A stretch of 64,000 bases of DNA from Actinacidiphila rubida (lineage in GTDB: Bacteria > Actinomycetota > Actinomycetes > Streptomycetales > Streptomycetaceae), in the NCBI RefSeq assembly GCF_900110255.1, contig NZ_FODD01000027.1, positions 1 through 64,000 on the forward strand, read 5' to 3'. The translations under genes and the position numbers were made by a program. The notes beneath the pieces are model-generated. The model had not been told where the DNA came from, did no database searches, and saw only the letters and a list, made by a program, of their open reading frames with translations. This document shows, in pieces, positions 50,061 to 58,319 of this stretch (positions are counted from its first letter, which is position 1; each line of letters begins with the position of its first letter).

Positions 50061-50439
50061 CGAGCACCTGCTTCAGAAGTTCGGATTCGGGCAATTCAGG
50101 AAATTCGGCCAATCCGGTCAAGGCGGCCTGGCTCGTGCCCCTGCGTGCTCCCGTGCGAGGGTGGCGGGCGGTGATCTTGCCCGCGTCGAGCAGGTCGGAG
50201 AGCAGGATGCGCACCACGCTCACCGGGAGTTCGAGGTAGGCGGACAGCTCCACCACCGCGACGGGTGACTGGCACAGCCGCAGGATCCTGACGTGCTCGG
50301 ACTGCATGCCCGCCGTCGGCTCGGACTCGGCGACGATCAGGGCGACCAGGTCCAGCCGGGTGTCGTCCGTGCGGCTGCGGCCGCCGGTGACGGTGTAGAG
50401 CCGGTCGGGGTTCTCGCTGTCGACGGACCGACGGGTCAT
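50041..50439 (-). CDS. cvnC: Conservon DUF742 protein CvnC
   Basis: 132 residues. A winged-helix-like DUF742 core ('RLDLVALIVAESEPTAGMQS', 'VVELSAYLELPVSVVRILLS', 'DLLDAGKITARHPRTGARRG') fits the cvn operon third gene. The C-terminus contains a three-residue repeat ('GLAEFPELPESELLKQ') encoded by the 9-bp repeat at 50073-50126. ATG 50439 overlaps the cvnB stop (ATGA). Confidence 0.92.
   Translation of the reverse strand: MTRRSVDSENPDRLYTVTGGRSRTDDTRLDLVALIVAESEPTAGMQSEHVRILRLCQSPVAVVELSAYLELPVSVVRILLSDLLDAGKITARHPRTGARRGTSQAALTGLAEFPELPESELLKQVLVGLKNL
50073..50126. repeat. 9-bp tandem repeat in the cvnC 3' end
   Basis: Six degenerate 9-bp units (on the minus strand: GGATTGGCC, GAATTTCCT, GAATTGCCC, GAATCCGAA plus flanking copies). 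They encode the variable EFPELPESE tail of CvnC. It has the same period, and often the same GAA start, as the repeats at 38831 and 62489. Confidence 0.65.
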
Positions 50440-50849
50440 GCCGACTCGTCACCGGTGCGCCGCGGGGGCGCGCTCAGGTAGTCGCTGAGCTGCTCGACGA
50501 GTTCGCTGATGTTGTGCCCGACCAGTCCCGCGTCGGCGTCCTGAGCGGCCACGACGGCGAGGTGGGCGCCCTCTCCGGCCTCGACGATGATGAGCAGCCC
50601 GCCGTGGAACTCGGTCATGGACTGCCGGACGCCGCCCGTTCCGTCCCCGAACTCCACCGAGGCGCCGTGCGACAGGCTCTGGATCCCCGAGGCGATGGCG
50701 GCGAGCTGGTCGGCCTGGTCGAGGCTCAGGGCGGCCGAGTGGCTCAACTTGAGGCCGTCCCTGGACAGCACGAGGGCGTGCCGGGTACCGGGAGTGCGCT
50801 CCAGGAGTCCTTCGAGCAACCAGTCCAGGTTGTGTTCGGTGGTCTGCAT
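50436..50849 (-). CDS. cvnB: Conservon roadblock/LC7 protein CvnB
   Basis: 137 residues, a single roadblock/longin fold: 'LDWLLEGLLERTPGTRHALV', 'DGLKLSHSAALSLDQADQLA' and 'EFHGGLLIIVEAGEGAHLAV'. It is the second protein of every conservon and works as a GTPase-regulating scaffold for CvnD. ATG 50849 follows a 145-base gap after cvnA; cvnC starts at its stop (ATGA). Confidence 0.92.
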   Translation of the reverse strand: MQTTEHNLDWLLEGLLERTPGTRHALVLSRDGLKLSHSAALSLDQADQLAAIASGIQSLSHGASVEFGDGTGGVRQSMTEFHGGLLIIVEAGEGAHLAVVAAQDADAGLVGHNISELVEQLSDYLSAPPRRTGDESA

Positions 50850-50994
50850 CGCGGTCGGGGCGGTTCCGGGTCATGGCCCGGACGGGGGTGCCCCTACCTC
50901 CAATCTGTTGTCCTGTGGGATGTGGCGATCGGTGAACGGAACGGCCGGGAGAGGCCTGGGGCCGCACGCGGTGGGCGCTCGGGCGTGCGACGGC

Positions 50995-52716
50995 TCAGCC
51001 TGCGGTGCCGCCTTCGGCGGCGGCGGTGCTGTCGTCGTCCGCGGGGCCGGCGCTGGGCGTGGCCGGGTCGCCGGCCTCCGGGTCCGTCCGGTCCGTACGC
51101 TGGTTCGCGGCGCGGAACTCACCGAAGCGGGCGCCGAGGTCGATGCGCGGGCGCGGCACGTCCGCCGGCTCCTCGAGCGGGGCCTGCGGGCGGGTGGCCT
51201 CGGACATGGTCAGGCCGCGCACGCGCTTGGGCAGGACGTACAGGTCGTCCTCGGCCGCGTCGGTGTCCGCAGCGGCCGCGTCGGCGTCAGGAGCCGCCAC
51301 GGCATCCGGGCGGACGGCGCCCTCGGCGGCCCCCGACCGCCGGTGCGGGTCCGCTCCGCGGTCTCCCGCAACGTCCCGGTCTGCGGCGCCGGACGTCTCG
51401 CCTGCGGAGGCGGGCACGGGTGCGGGTGCGGCGGTGTCGGCGAGCTGTGCGTCCTCCTCGCGCAGGCGGGTGATGAGCTGCTGCGGGATCAGGACCAGCA
51501 CGCCCGTGCCGCCGCGGGAGGACGGGCGGAAGTGGACGCTGAGCCCGTGCTTGCGGGCCAGGCCGCCGACGACGGCGAGCCCGAGGCGGGTGCCGGACAG
51601 CGTGCCCAGGTTCAACGGGTCGTGGGAGACGGCGTACTGAGCCCGGTTCAGGGCGGCGGGGCTCATCACCAGGCCCGCGTCCTCGATGGTGACCATCACC
51701 CCGGTGGTCAGCTCCTCGACGTAGACGTGCACCATCTCCGTCGGGGGCGAGAACTTCGTCGCGTTGTCGATGAGTTCGGCAAGGGCGTGCATCACGCCCT
51801 CGGCGGCGTGGCCCACCACGGCCACCGAACTCGTCGAGTGCAGGCGGACGCGCTGGTAGGCACTGATGCGGCTCATGGCGCCGCGCAGGACGCTCTCCAT
51901 GACGATCGGCCTGGTCCACCGCCGCCCGGAACGGCCACCGGTGAGGACCGCGATGCTGTCCGCGAGCCGCCCGGCCTGCGCCGTCGCGTGGTCGAGCTTC
52001 AGCAGGTCGCCGAGGACTTCCTGGTCGTAGCGGTTCTCCATCTCCCGCAGGTCGGCCAGCATGGTGGTCGACAGGGCCTGGACCCGGCCCGCGGCGTTGG
52101 CGCACGCGGCGAGGGTCGCGGTGCGCATGCGCTCACCGCGGGAGAGCTGGGTGGCGAAGACCTCCAGCACCTTCTGGTGCCCGGCGCTGTCGAGCTTGGT
52201 CGTCCCGGCCATCGCGGTGGCCGCGGACGCACCCTCGTCGAGCTGCTTCATCAGCTCGGGGATGGCCTCGTCGACCAACCGCAGGGTATCGGCGTCCACT
52301 TCGCTCAGCCGGCCGCTCAGGCGCTCGATCTCCTTGCGGGTACGCGCCAGTTCGGCGCGGGCGGCCTCCAGTTGCGCCGCAAGCTCCGCCGCGCGACGCT
52401 CCTCCGCGTCGTGATCCTGCTGCAACCGGGCCGCCTCGGCTCGCAGTTCGAGGCCCCGGGACTCGGCTGTCCGCTGCGCCTGCCGCAGGTCGTGCGCGCG
52501 TCCGGCGGCAGTGGCGATCCAGCCGGCCGCGGCGGAGAGCAGGACCCCGCACGTCACGGACACCCCGAGCACCCAGCTCCGCGCGTCCGCGGGAGCGGCG
52601 GCCCCGAGGCCCGCGCAGGCCAGGGCGCAGACCGCGACCACCGGCCCGGTGACGGCCAACGGCCTGGCGAGGGACGGCCGACCAGCCGGCCGACCTGGAG
52701 GAGAAGACACTGACAT
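50995..52716 (-). CDS. cvnA: Conservon sensor-kinase-like CvnA
   Basis: 573 residues. Two membrane segments (~20-45, ~50-72), a coiled-coil region (~80-145) and a HATPase domain (~280-430) with N box 'ELIDNATKFSPP', 'IEDAGLVMSPAALNRA' and 'GTRLGLAVVGGLARKHGLSV'. The C-terminal 150 residues are Ala/Asp/Pro-rich and probably disordered. It lacks a classical H-box, like other conservon kinases. ATG 52716 heads the minus-strand operon cvnA-B-C-D-E; 52717-53173 upstream holds the promoter. Confidence 0.9.
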   Translation of the reverse strand: MSVSSPPGRPAGRPSLARPLAVTGPVVAVCALACAGLGAAAPADARSWVLGVSVTCGVLLSAAAGWIATAAGRAHDLRQAQRTAESRGLELRAEAARLQQDHDAEERRAAELAAQLEAARAELARTRKEIERLSGRLSEVDADTLRLVDEAIPELMKQLDEGASAATAMAGTTKLDSAGHQKVLEVFATQLSRGERMRTATLAACANAAGRVQALSTTMLADLREMENRYDQEVLGDLLKLDHATAQAGRLADSIAVLTGGRSGRRWTRPIVMESVLRGAMSRISAYQRVRLHSTSSVAVVGHAAEGVMHALAELIDNATKFSPPTEMVHVYVEELTTGVMVTIEDAGLVMSPAALNRAQYAVSHDPLNLGTLSGTRLGLAVVGGLARKHGLSVHFRPSSRGGTGVLVLIPQQLITRLREEDAQLADTAAPAPVPASAGETSGAADRDVAGDRGADPHRRSGAAEGAVRPDAVAAPDADAAAADTDAAEDDLYVLPKRVRGLTMSEATRPQAPLEEPADVPRPRIDLGARFGEFRAANQRTDRTDPEAGDPATPSAGPADDDSTAAAEGGTAG

Positions 52717-53173
52717 CTGATGGTCCTCGGTGGACGATAGCGGGACAACGAGAAGGGATCAGGGGCCGGGCCACAGACCGCGCAAATGCCGTGACACGAG
52801 AGCGAAAGGGTGCGCTGTCGAGCCTGACCGGCGAGCTCAGACCTGACCGCTCCCCAGGGGCGCGATGATCCTACCCAGCCCGGGACACCTCGCGCGCCGA
52901 CGGCTTCCGGTTCACCTCCCCGGCTCCCCGTCCGCCCGGCTCCGAGGTCCCCAACTCCCTTGCTTTCCTGGAGTGCACGTGGCGGTCATGGCCGCGGACC
53001 CGGTTCCGGCGGAGGCGCCGGGGGGCCGGGCGGACGCAGTGATCCGGAGATCACGCGACGCAACCGACCTGCCACCGTTGCGGGTTGCATGGTTCCTGGG
53101 CATGGCGTCCGTGGCCGCGGGAGCGTACCGGTCGCCCCACAGGGTCAGTTGAGGTGTCCCTCGACGGCCGGGG
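52717..53173. other. Gene-free region upstream of cvnA
   Basis: 457 bases between cvnA and the TetR stop. No frame has a recognisable product. It must contain the conservon promoter; no clear -35/-10 pair is recognisable. Confidence 0.4.
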
Positions 53174-53740
53174 TCACAGCAATCGGCCGACCAGCCCGTC
53201 GATGTAGTCCGGCGTGAGCGGGACGATGCCGAACAGGACGCGGATGTACATCGGGGCCAGGATGTGGTCCAGCACGTCGAGCGCGTCGAGTGCGCGCTCA
53301 CCACGTTCGTGGGCGCGATCGAGCATGGACTGCAACTGCCGCATGCGGTCGGCACGGAGGATGTCACCGGCCCGCAGGCCCTGCTGACCGGTGCTCGACA
53401 GGGCGACGGCGAGATGCAGTACTGCCGGCCCATCGGGTCCGGTGATCTCGCGGGCCACCTGGGCCGCGTAGGCGCGCAGGTCGCCGGCCAGGCTCCCGGT
53501 GTCGGGCATCGGCGACCGCGCGTTGAGGCGCGTGAGGGCCACATCGGTGAGCAGGGTTTCCAGACTGCCCCACCGGCGGTAGACGCTGCTGTCGGCAACG
53601 CCTGCGCGGGCCGCGACGTCGCCGACGGTGAAGTTGCCGTAGCCGCGCTCGCTGATCAGGTCGGTGACGGCCTGGTGCACCTGCGCGCCGACCCGTGCAC
53701 TGCGCCCGCCGGGGCGCCGCGCCGGCTGTCCTTCGTTCAT
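53174..53740 (-). CDS. TetR-family repressor
   Basis: 188 residues. The N-terminal HTH is 'QVHQAVTDLISERGYGNFTV' and 'GDVAARAGVADSSVYRRWGS'; the C-terminal half is a helical ligand domain. ATG 53740 is 10 bases from operator 1. It is divergent from the MFS efflux gene with two near-identical operators between them, so it should repress both until a drug-like ligand binds. Confidence 0.93.
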   Translation of the reverse strand: MNEGQPARRPGGRSARVGAQVHQAVTDLISERGYGNFTVGDVAARAGVADSSVYRRWGSLETLLTDVALTRLNARSPMPDTGSLAGDLRAYAAQVAREITGPDGPAVLHLAVALSSTGQQGLRAGDILRADRMRQLQSMLDRAHERGERALDALDVLDHILAPMYIRVLFGIVPLTPDYIDGLVGRLL

Positions 53741-53749
53741 GCCTCACCT

Positions 53750-53821
53750 TAACGCAGCTCCCGCTTGCGTTTGCGGCAGGGTGCGCCCTACGATCATCTA
53801 ACGCAGTTCCTGGCTGCGTTA
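53750..53821. promoter_or_regulatory. Two TetR operators
   Basis: TAACGCAG-TTCCTGG-CTGCGTTA (53799-53821) is a perfect 8-bp inverted repeat. TAACGCA (53750-53756) and TGCGTTT (53766-53772) repeat it with the same 9-base spacing and one mismatch. They flank the space between starts at 53740 and 53886. Confidence 0.8.
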
Positions 53822-53885
53822 GGGCGAGGGTGTCGCCATCCGCCTCGGCCACGGCCAGGTGCGACCAACGATGGAGGGGGATCCC

Positions 53886-55373
53886 ATGTCCGCGTCGCAC
53901 GCGACCGTCGGGAGACGGTCACACCGGGCCGTACTGCTCACGGTGACCTGCCTGGGCCAGTTCATGGTCCTTCTCGACAACACGATCGTCGGGGCGGCGC
54001 TGCCCGACATGCAGCGCCGGCTGCACACCCAACTGACCGGTCTGCAGTGGATCGTCGACGCGTACGTCCTGCTGGTCGCCATGCTGCTGCTGTCCGGCGG
54101 TGTCTTCGCCGACCGGTTCGGTCGCAAGCGGGTGTACCTGACCGGTGTGGCGGCCTTCACCGCGGCGTCGGTGCTGTGCAGCCTCGCGCCCTCCCTCGGC
54201 TGGCTGATCGCCGGCCGGGTGCTGCAGGGCATCGGGGCCGCAGCGCTGAGCCCCGCCTCCCTGGCCCTGCTCGCCGCCGCCTATCCCGCGCCGCAGGAAC
54301 GCGTCAAGGCGATCGGCCTGTGGGCCGGACTCAGCGGAATCGGGCTGGCCGCGGGCCCCGTGGCCGGCGGTGTGCTGACCGAGGCCTTCGGCTGGCCCGC
54401 CATCTTCCTGGTCAATCTGCCCATCGGTGTGGCCCTGTTGCTGGTCGGCCTGCGCCACCTCGGCGAGTCGCACAAGCCGGGCGCCCCCGCGATCGACATC
54501 CCGGGCACGGTGCTGTCCGTTCTGACGGTGGGGGCACTGACCTACGGACTGATCGAGGGCGGTGCACGCGGCTGGACCTCGCCGGTGATCCTGGGCAGCT
54601 TCGGCGCGGCAGCGATCCTCCTCGCCGCACTCGTCGCCGTCGAAGCGCGTCGCTCCGCTCCGATGCTTCCCCTCGGCCTGTTCCGTCAGCGCCTGTTCAC
54701 CGTGTCCAACACCGCGATGGTCGTGGTGGGGTTCGCGCTCATGGGCTCGTCGTTCTTCTTCTCCCAGTTCTTCGTGTACGTCCAGGGCAGCTCGATCCTG
54801 CGCGCCGGCCTGCAGACCCTCCCCGTCTCCCTCGCCATGGTGATCGTCAGCCCGTACGCGGGCCGGCTCGCCGCCCGGCACGGCTTCCGGGTCGTGGTCA
54901 CCACCGGCCTGGCCCTGGCCGGCCTGGGACTCCTCGCGCTCGGTACCGTGCACGCCGGCACCGGGTACGGAAACGTGTGGTGGCGGCTGGGACTCGTCGG
55001 TACCGGCTTCGCCCTGACGATGTCCCCGCTGACGGGAGCCGCGATCCAAGCCGTCAGCCCGCAGGACGGCGGCCTCGCCTCAGGTGTCAGCAGTACCACC
55101 CGGCAGATCGGTGCCGTGCTCGGCGTGGCGCTGCTCGGAGCCGTCGCCCGCGCGCGGCAGTCCGGCGGCGCCTCCTTCGAGACCGGCCTCGACAGCGCGT
55201 TCCTCGTCGCCGGCGCCGTCACGCTGGCCACCGCCGTGTTCACCGGCCTGTGGCTGGCGGGGTCCAAGCCGGCGCAAGGCCCCGCGGGGCCGCGGCGTTC
55301 CACCGAGCCAGCCGCGGTCACCACCTTGAGCGAGGCGGCTCCGAACAGCCCGAACCAAACGAGGATCACCTGA
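53886..55373 (+). CDS. MFS drug exporter of the DHA2 (14-TM) family
   Basis: 495 residues. Motif C-type and DHA2 marks: 'GQFMVLLDNTIVGAALPDMQ', 'LQWIVDAYVLLVAMLLLSGG', 'GRKRVYL', 'GLAAGPVAGGVLTEAFGWPA' and 14 hydrophobic segments. ATG 53886 follows ggaggggga. It is regulated by the divergent TetR protein. Homologues export dyes, antibiotics and other drugs by proton antiport. Confidence 0.93.
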   Translation: MSASHATVGRRSHRAVLLTVTCLGQFMVLLDNTIVGAALPDMQRRLHTQLTGLQWIVDAYVLLVAMLLLSGGVFADRFGRKRVYLTGVAAFTAASVLCSLAPSLGWLIAGRVLQGIGAAALSPASLALLAAAYPAPQERVKAIGLWAGLSGIGLAAGPVAGGVLTEAFGWPAIFLVNLPIGVALLLVGLRHLGESHKPGAPAIDIPGTVLSVLTVGALTYGLIEGGARGWTSPVILGSFGAAAILLAALVAVEARRSAPMLPLGLFRQRLFTVSNTAMVVVGFALMGSSFFFSQFFVYVQGSSILRAGLQTLPVSLAMVIVSPYAGRLAARHGFRVVVTTGLALAGLGLLALGTVHAGTGYGNVWWRLGLVGTGFALTMSPLTGAAIQAVSPQDGGLASGVSSTTRQIGAVLGVALLGAVARARQSGGASFETGLDSAFLVAGAVTLATAVFTGLWLAGSKPAQGPAGPRRSTEPAAVTTLSEAAPNSPNQTRIT

Positions 55374-55416
55374 CGCGCTGGTGACCAGCTCGGCGGCCGA
55401 CCCGTCGCTGTGCAGG

Positions 55417-55660
55417 GACTGCTGCCGCGCTGACGGTCGACAGTCGTGGCCGGTACTGACTCCGGCAAGCCCGCAGCCAGTGCGATCCAGCGTGTGGTGT
55501 TCAAGCTCTGCTGCCCGATCCGGCCGACGGCACCGCCGATCACGTCGTCGACGAGTGCCGGTTCGATGCCGGTCCGCTCGACCAGCGTGCGGATGGCGTA
55601 CGCGTGCCGATCGACCAGGTGCACCCCGGCGAGCGCACCCTGCGCCTTGCCGGAGGGGAC
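55417..55660 (-). pseudogene. Thiolase (acetyl-CoA acetyltransferase) N-terminal relic
   Basis: The minus-strand frame reads 'GKAQGALAGVHLVDRHAYAI', then 'RTLVERTGIEPALVDDVIGG', then 'AVGRIGQQSLNTTRWIALAA'. This is the start of the thiolase fold. The nucleophile site appears as 'TVDRQRGSSP' where functional thiolases have CGSS, so the catalytic Cys is Arg (a one-base TGC-to-CGC change). The true N-terminus and the whole C-terminal half are missing. 55661-55902 has no gene. Confidence 0.65.
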
Positions 55661-55902
55661 CTCGCCCTCGGTTCGGATCCGTTGTGCTCGCGCCCTCGAA
55701 GCGAGGCCGGGCGCGGCTGCCGTCGGAACACGCGGGCCAGGCGGTCAAATCGGCGGGCTTCGTGCCGCCCGTTGGCACAATGAAAACGACCTTCGCGCCT
55801 GGGCGCGTTGCATACAAGGGAACCGACGATGCCGACGCGAGAAGTGAAGGACGCAGAGCCGACCTGCGGCCACGTGAACCTGCCGCCCACTGTGGTGAGC
55901 AC

Positions 55903-56550
55903 ATGAGCGGGCCAGGCGACGACCACGATGAGCAGGCTGCTTCCACCCCGAGCGCCGACCTGTCGGTCATGGTCACCTTGCTCACCACCGAGCACTACAA
56001 CCTGCAGACGCGACGTGCCGCGACCATCGGCGAGGCCAACGGACGGGCGAGCATCTTCTTGGGCGCGGTGTCGGCCGGGCTGATCGCGATCGGATTCCAC
56101 GGCACATCGTCCGGCCGCGCTCCAGGTACCGTCCTGTTCGACGTGCTGGTGCTCTCGTGCCTGAGCTTCCTGGGCGGCGTGACCTTTCTGCGCTGCGTGG
56201 AGCTCGCCATCGACGACTGGCAGTACTACCTCGGAATCACCGCACTTCGGCAGCGATACGTGACGCTGGCTCCGGAACTCGCCGAGTTGGTCGCCTCGGA
56301 GGCCGGAGCGGAGCAGTCGGCCACCATGCTCACGCCGGGCCGGCAGGTGTTCCAGATGACGCTCACCGTTGCCGGCAGCATCGGTGTCATCACCGGTGTC
56401 CTCGCGGGCGCGGACGCCGGGGTCCTCGCCTACGGCCTCCACGCGGCATTCGGCCCGGCTGTCGGAGTCGGGGCAGCGGTGGGCCTGCTCGTCACCGTCA
56501 CCTGCGATCGCTTTCAGCGGGCGCGCTGGAGCGGAGCCATCCGCGCCTGA
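55903..56550 (+). CDS. Small integral membrane protein of unknown function
   Basis: 215 residues. About four hydrophobic segments (~52-70, ~80-100, ~148-172, ~180-205, e.g. 'ASIFLGAVSAGLIAIGFHGT', 'VLFDVLVLSCLSFLGGVTFL'), with a soluble N-terminus 'STPSADLSVMVTLLTTEHYN'. Two-helix pairs with a conserved 'RCVELAIDDWQYYLGI' loop. I recognise no family. ATG 55903. Possibly works with the convergent XRE gene, but nothing shows this. Confidence 0.75.
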   Translation: MSGPGDDHDEQAASTPSADLSVMVTLLTTEHYNLQTRRAATIGEANGRASIFLGAVSAGLIAIGFHGTSSGRAPGTVLFDVLVLSCLSFLGGVTFLRCVELAIDDWQYYLGITALRQRYVTLAPELAELVASEAGAEQSATMLTPGRQVFQMTLTVAGSIGVITGVLAGADAGVLAYGLHAAFGPAVGVGAAVGLLVTVTCDRFQRARWSGAIRA

Positions 56551-56692
56551 TCGGTCATCGCTTTCACCGACCAACCGCACCCATCCGCCCCAACGCTCGA
56601 ACCGGTCCGAGGCCGGAGCGGCCGGCGATCTCGCGCTGGAGACGTACCGTGCCCCGAGACCACGGCGTCCGCGACCCGGCCATGCCGCCCCG

Positions 56693-56974
56693 TCACTGCC
56701 CGGTCGCGCCGTCGTCGGTGCCGCTCCCGTGCGCGTAGGCCACCAGGGCATCGACCGTGACACCGAGCGCGTCCGCCAGAGCCGCGATCGTGAACAGGCC
56801 GGGAGCGGCTGAGCCGGCGATCTCGATCCGCTTCAGTGTCCGGCGTGAGACCCCCGCGGCATCGGCCAGCTGTGTGTGGGTCCACCCTCGTTCCTCGCGC
56901 AGGGTGCGCAGCCGCATGCCCAGCCGTGCACCTTTGAGGTGCTGTTCCTGACCGGCGGACGGTCTTCCTGCCAT
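56693..56974 (-). CDS. XRE-family HTH protein
   Basis: 93 residues. A compact Cro/CI helix-turn-helix ('RLRTLREERGWTHTQLADAA', 'GVSRRTLKRIEIAGSAAPGL', 'TIAALADALGVTVDALVAY'). The start ATG 56974 has gagg upstream. It lies downstream of the lipocalin-like gene in the same direction (80-base gap), so it may be coexpressed and autoregulatory. Confidence 0.85.
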   Translation of the reverse strand: MAGRPSAGQEQHLKGARLGMRLRTLREERGWTHTQLADAAGVSRRTLKRIEIAGSAAPGLFTIAALADALGVTVDALVAYAHGSGTDDGATGQ

Positions 56975-57054
56975 GGGTGAGTCCTCGTTCTGCTTCGACG
57001 ATGTGGACCTCTTTGACCTCTCGGGCTCACGGGCCCGATCCGACGGCTGCACGG

Positions 57055-58065
57055 TCACGGGGTGAGGTCGTCCGGCCGGGAGAGTGGATCTTGCAGCTCG
57101 GTGCGCAGACGGGCCGTCCTCGACGAAGCCAGCCCGAACCGGGCGCCGCGCAGATCCGTCGCATACGCGGTGATGCGGTCCAAGTCCCTGAGCTGGCGGC
57201 GCAGTTCCTCGGCTCGGAATTCGTCGGGGTCCTCTGCGTACCCTCCTTCGTCTCCGGGAAGTCGGGGGGCGGCTTCAAGCGCCTCACCGCTGGTGAAGAG
57301 CGCGAAGTCGGTGCAGCCGTGCAGGTACGCGCGCGCGGCGTGCAGAATGGCTGCCGCCGCGGGTTCCCGCGCGTCGTCCGGTCCGTCAGTCCCGTCGTTG
57401 TGGCAGTACTCGCTCAGGTAGAACGTTCCCAGCCCGCTCTTGACGGCGCCGAAGGCGGAAGTGTCACCCAGGGCGCCTGCCCACACCGCGCTCAGCAGAG
57501 GGCGCAGGCTCAAGGTGAAGGACCTCTGGGCGCGCAGGGGCAGTGCTTCGTGCGCCCGCAGGAGGCGTTGTGCGACGCCGGCGCTGAACACGGTTCGCTC
57601 GCCGTCGGACGACTCGGCAAGCCGACGCGCCACCTCGGCGTCCAGGGCCTTCCACGCCACCGCCCACACCTCGGGGCGGGTGGGGGCACCGTTTGCCACG
57701 CGCTGCCAGGTGAGTTCGAAACGGGCCTGGTCCAAGGGAGCCGTGGACAGCCGCAAGGTGTCCGCGTCGATGAGTTCGGCGTACCGCCTCTGATCGGAGT
57801 CGAAGGGCGGGATGCCGACGTGCACCAGGTGCGTCAGCACCCCCGCACCGGTCGAGTACCGTCCCGCATAGGCGATGGTCAGCGGACGTCCTTCGCGCCT
57901 GCCACGGATGACGACGGACATGAATCCGTCGGGGGAGTAGCTGATCATCCCCGACGCCTCGCTGCCGTACGCGTTCCTTGAGGCTTCCCCGTGCCCGTGG
58001 TGTTCGGTGACGCTCTTGAGCCGCCAGCTGCCCGCCAGCGTCCCGGCGTCGATTGTGTGTTTCAC
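57055..58065 (-). CDS. Lipocalin-like domain fused to an uncharacterised C-terminal domain
   Basis: 336 residues. Residues ~1-130 fit the Lipocalin_5 pattern: 'LAGSWRLKSVTEHHGHGEAS', 'YGSEASGMISYSPDGFMSVV', 'GRYSTGAGVLTHLVHVGIPP'. Residues ~145-336 are a helical domain ('AVAWKALDAEVARRLAESSD', 'FGAVKSGLGTFYLSEYCHND') that I do not recognise. The lipocalin domain usually stands alone at ~150 residues, so the fusion is notable. ATG 58065 has ggtgggagagcgg upstream. Probably a small-molecule-binding cytosolic protein. Confidence 0.65.
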   Translation of the reverse strand: MKHTIDAGTLAGSWRLKSVTEHHGHGEASRNAYGSEASGMISYSPDGFMSVVIRGRREGRPLTIAYAGRYSTGAGVLTHLVHVGIPPFDSDQRRYAELIDADTLRLSTAPLDQARFELTWQRVANGAPTRPEVWAVAWKALDAEVARRLAESSDGERTVFSAGVAQRLLRAHEALPLRAQRSFTLSLRPLLSAVWAGALGDTSAFGAVKSGLGTFYLSEYCHNDGTDGPDDAREPAAAAILHAARAYLHGCTDFALFTSGEALEAAPRLPGDEGGYAEDPDEFRAEELRRQLRDLDRITAYATDLRGARFGLASSRTARLRTELQDPLSRPDDLTP

Positions 58066-58319
58066 CGCTCTCCCACCGGTTGGTCGCGCACGACGTCCTC
58101 GCGGACCGGCTCTCCGGGTTGTCGGTGGCCGAGGTGAGCCGCGAAGCCATGCAGCTACGAAAGAGTAACCCTCTGAATCCTCATGGACAACTCAGTGGCT
58201 GTCGCGTGGTCGCCGCCTGACCGGGCTGACTGCACGACGCCCGCGAAGCGGTGCCCGGCGGGGGAGCGGACCCGGCGGTAACCTGGGCTGGTACAGCGAC
58301 GTTGACCGGCCGGGCGGCG

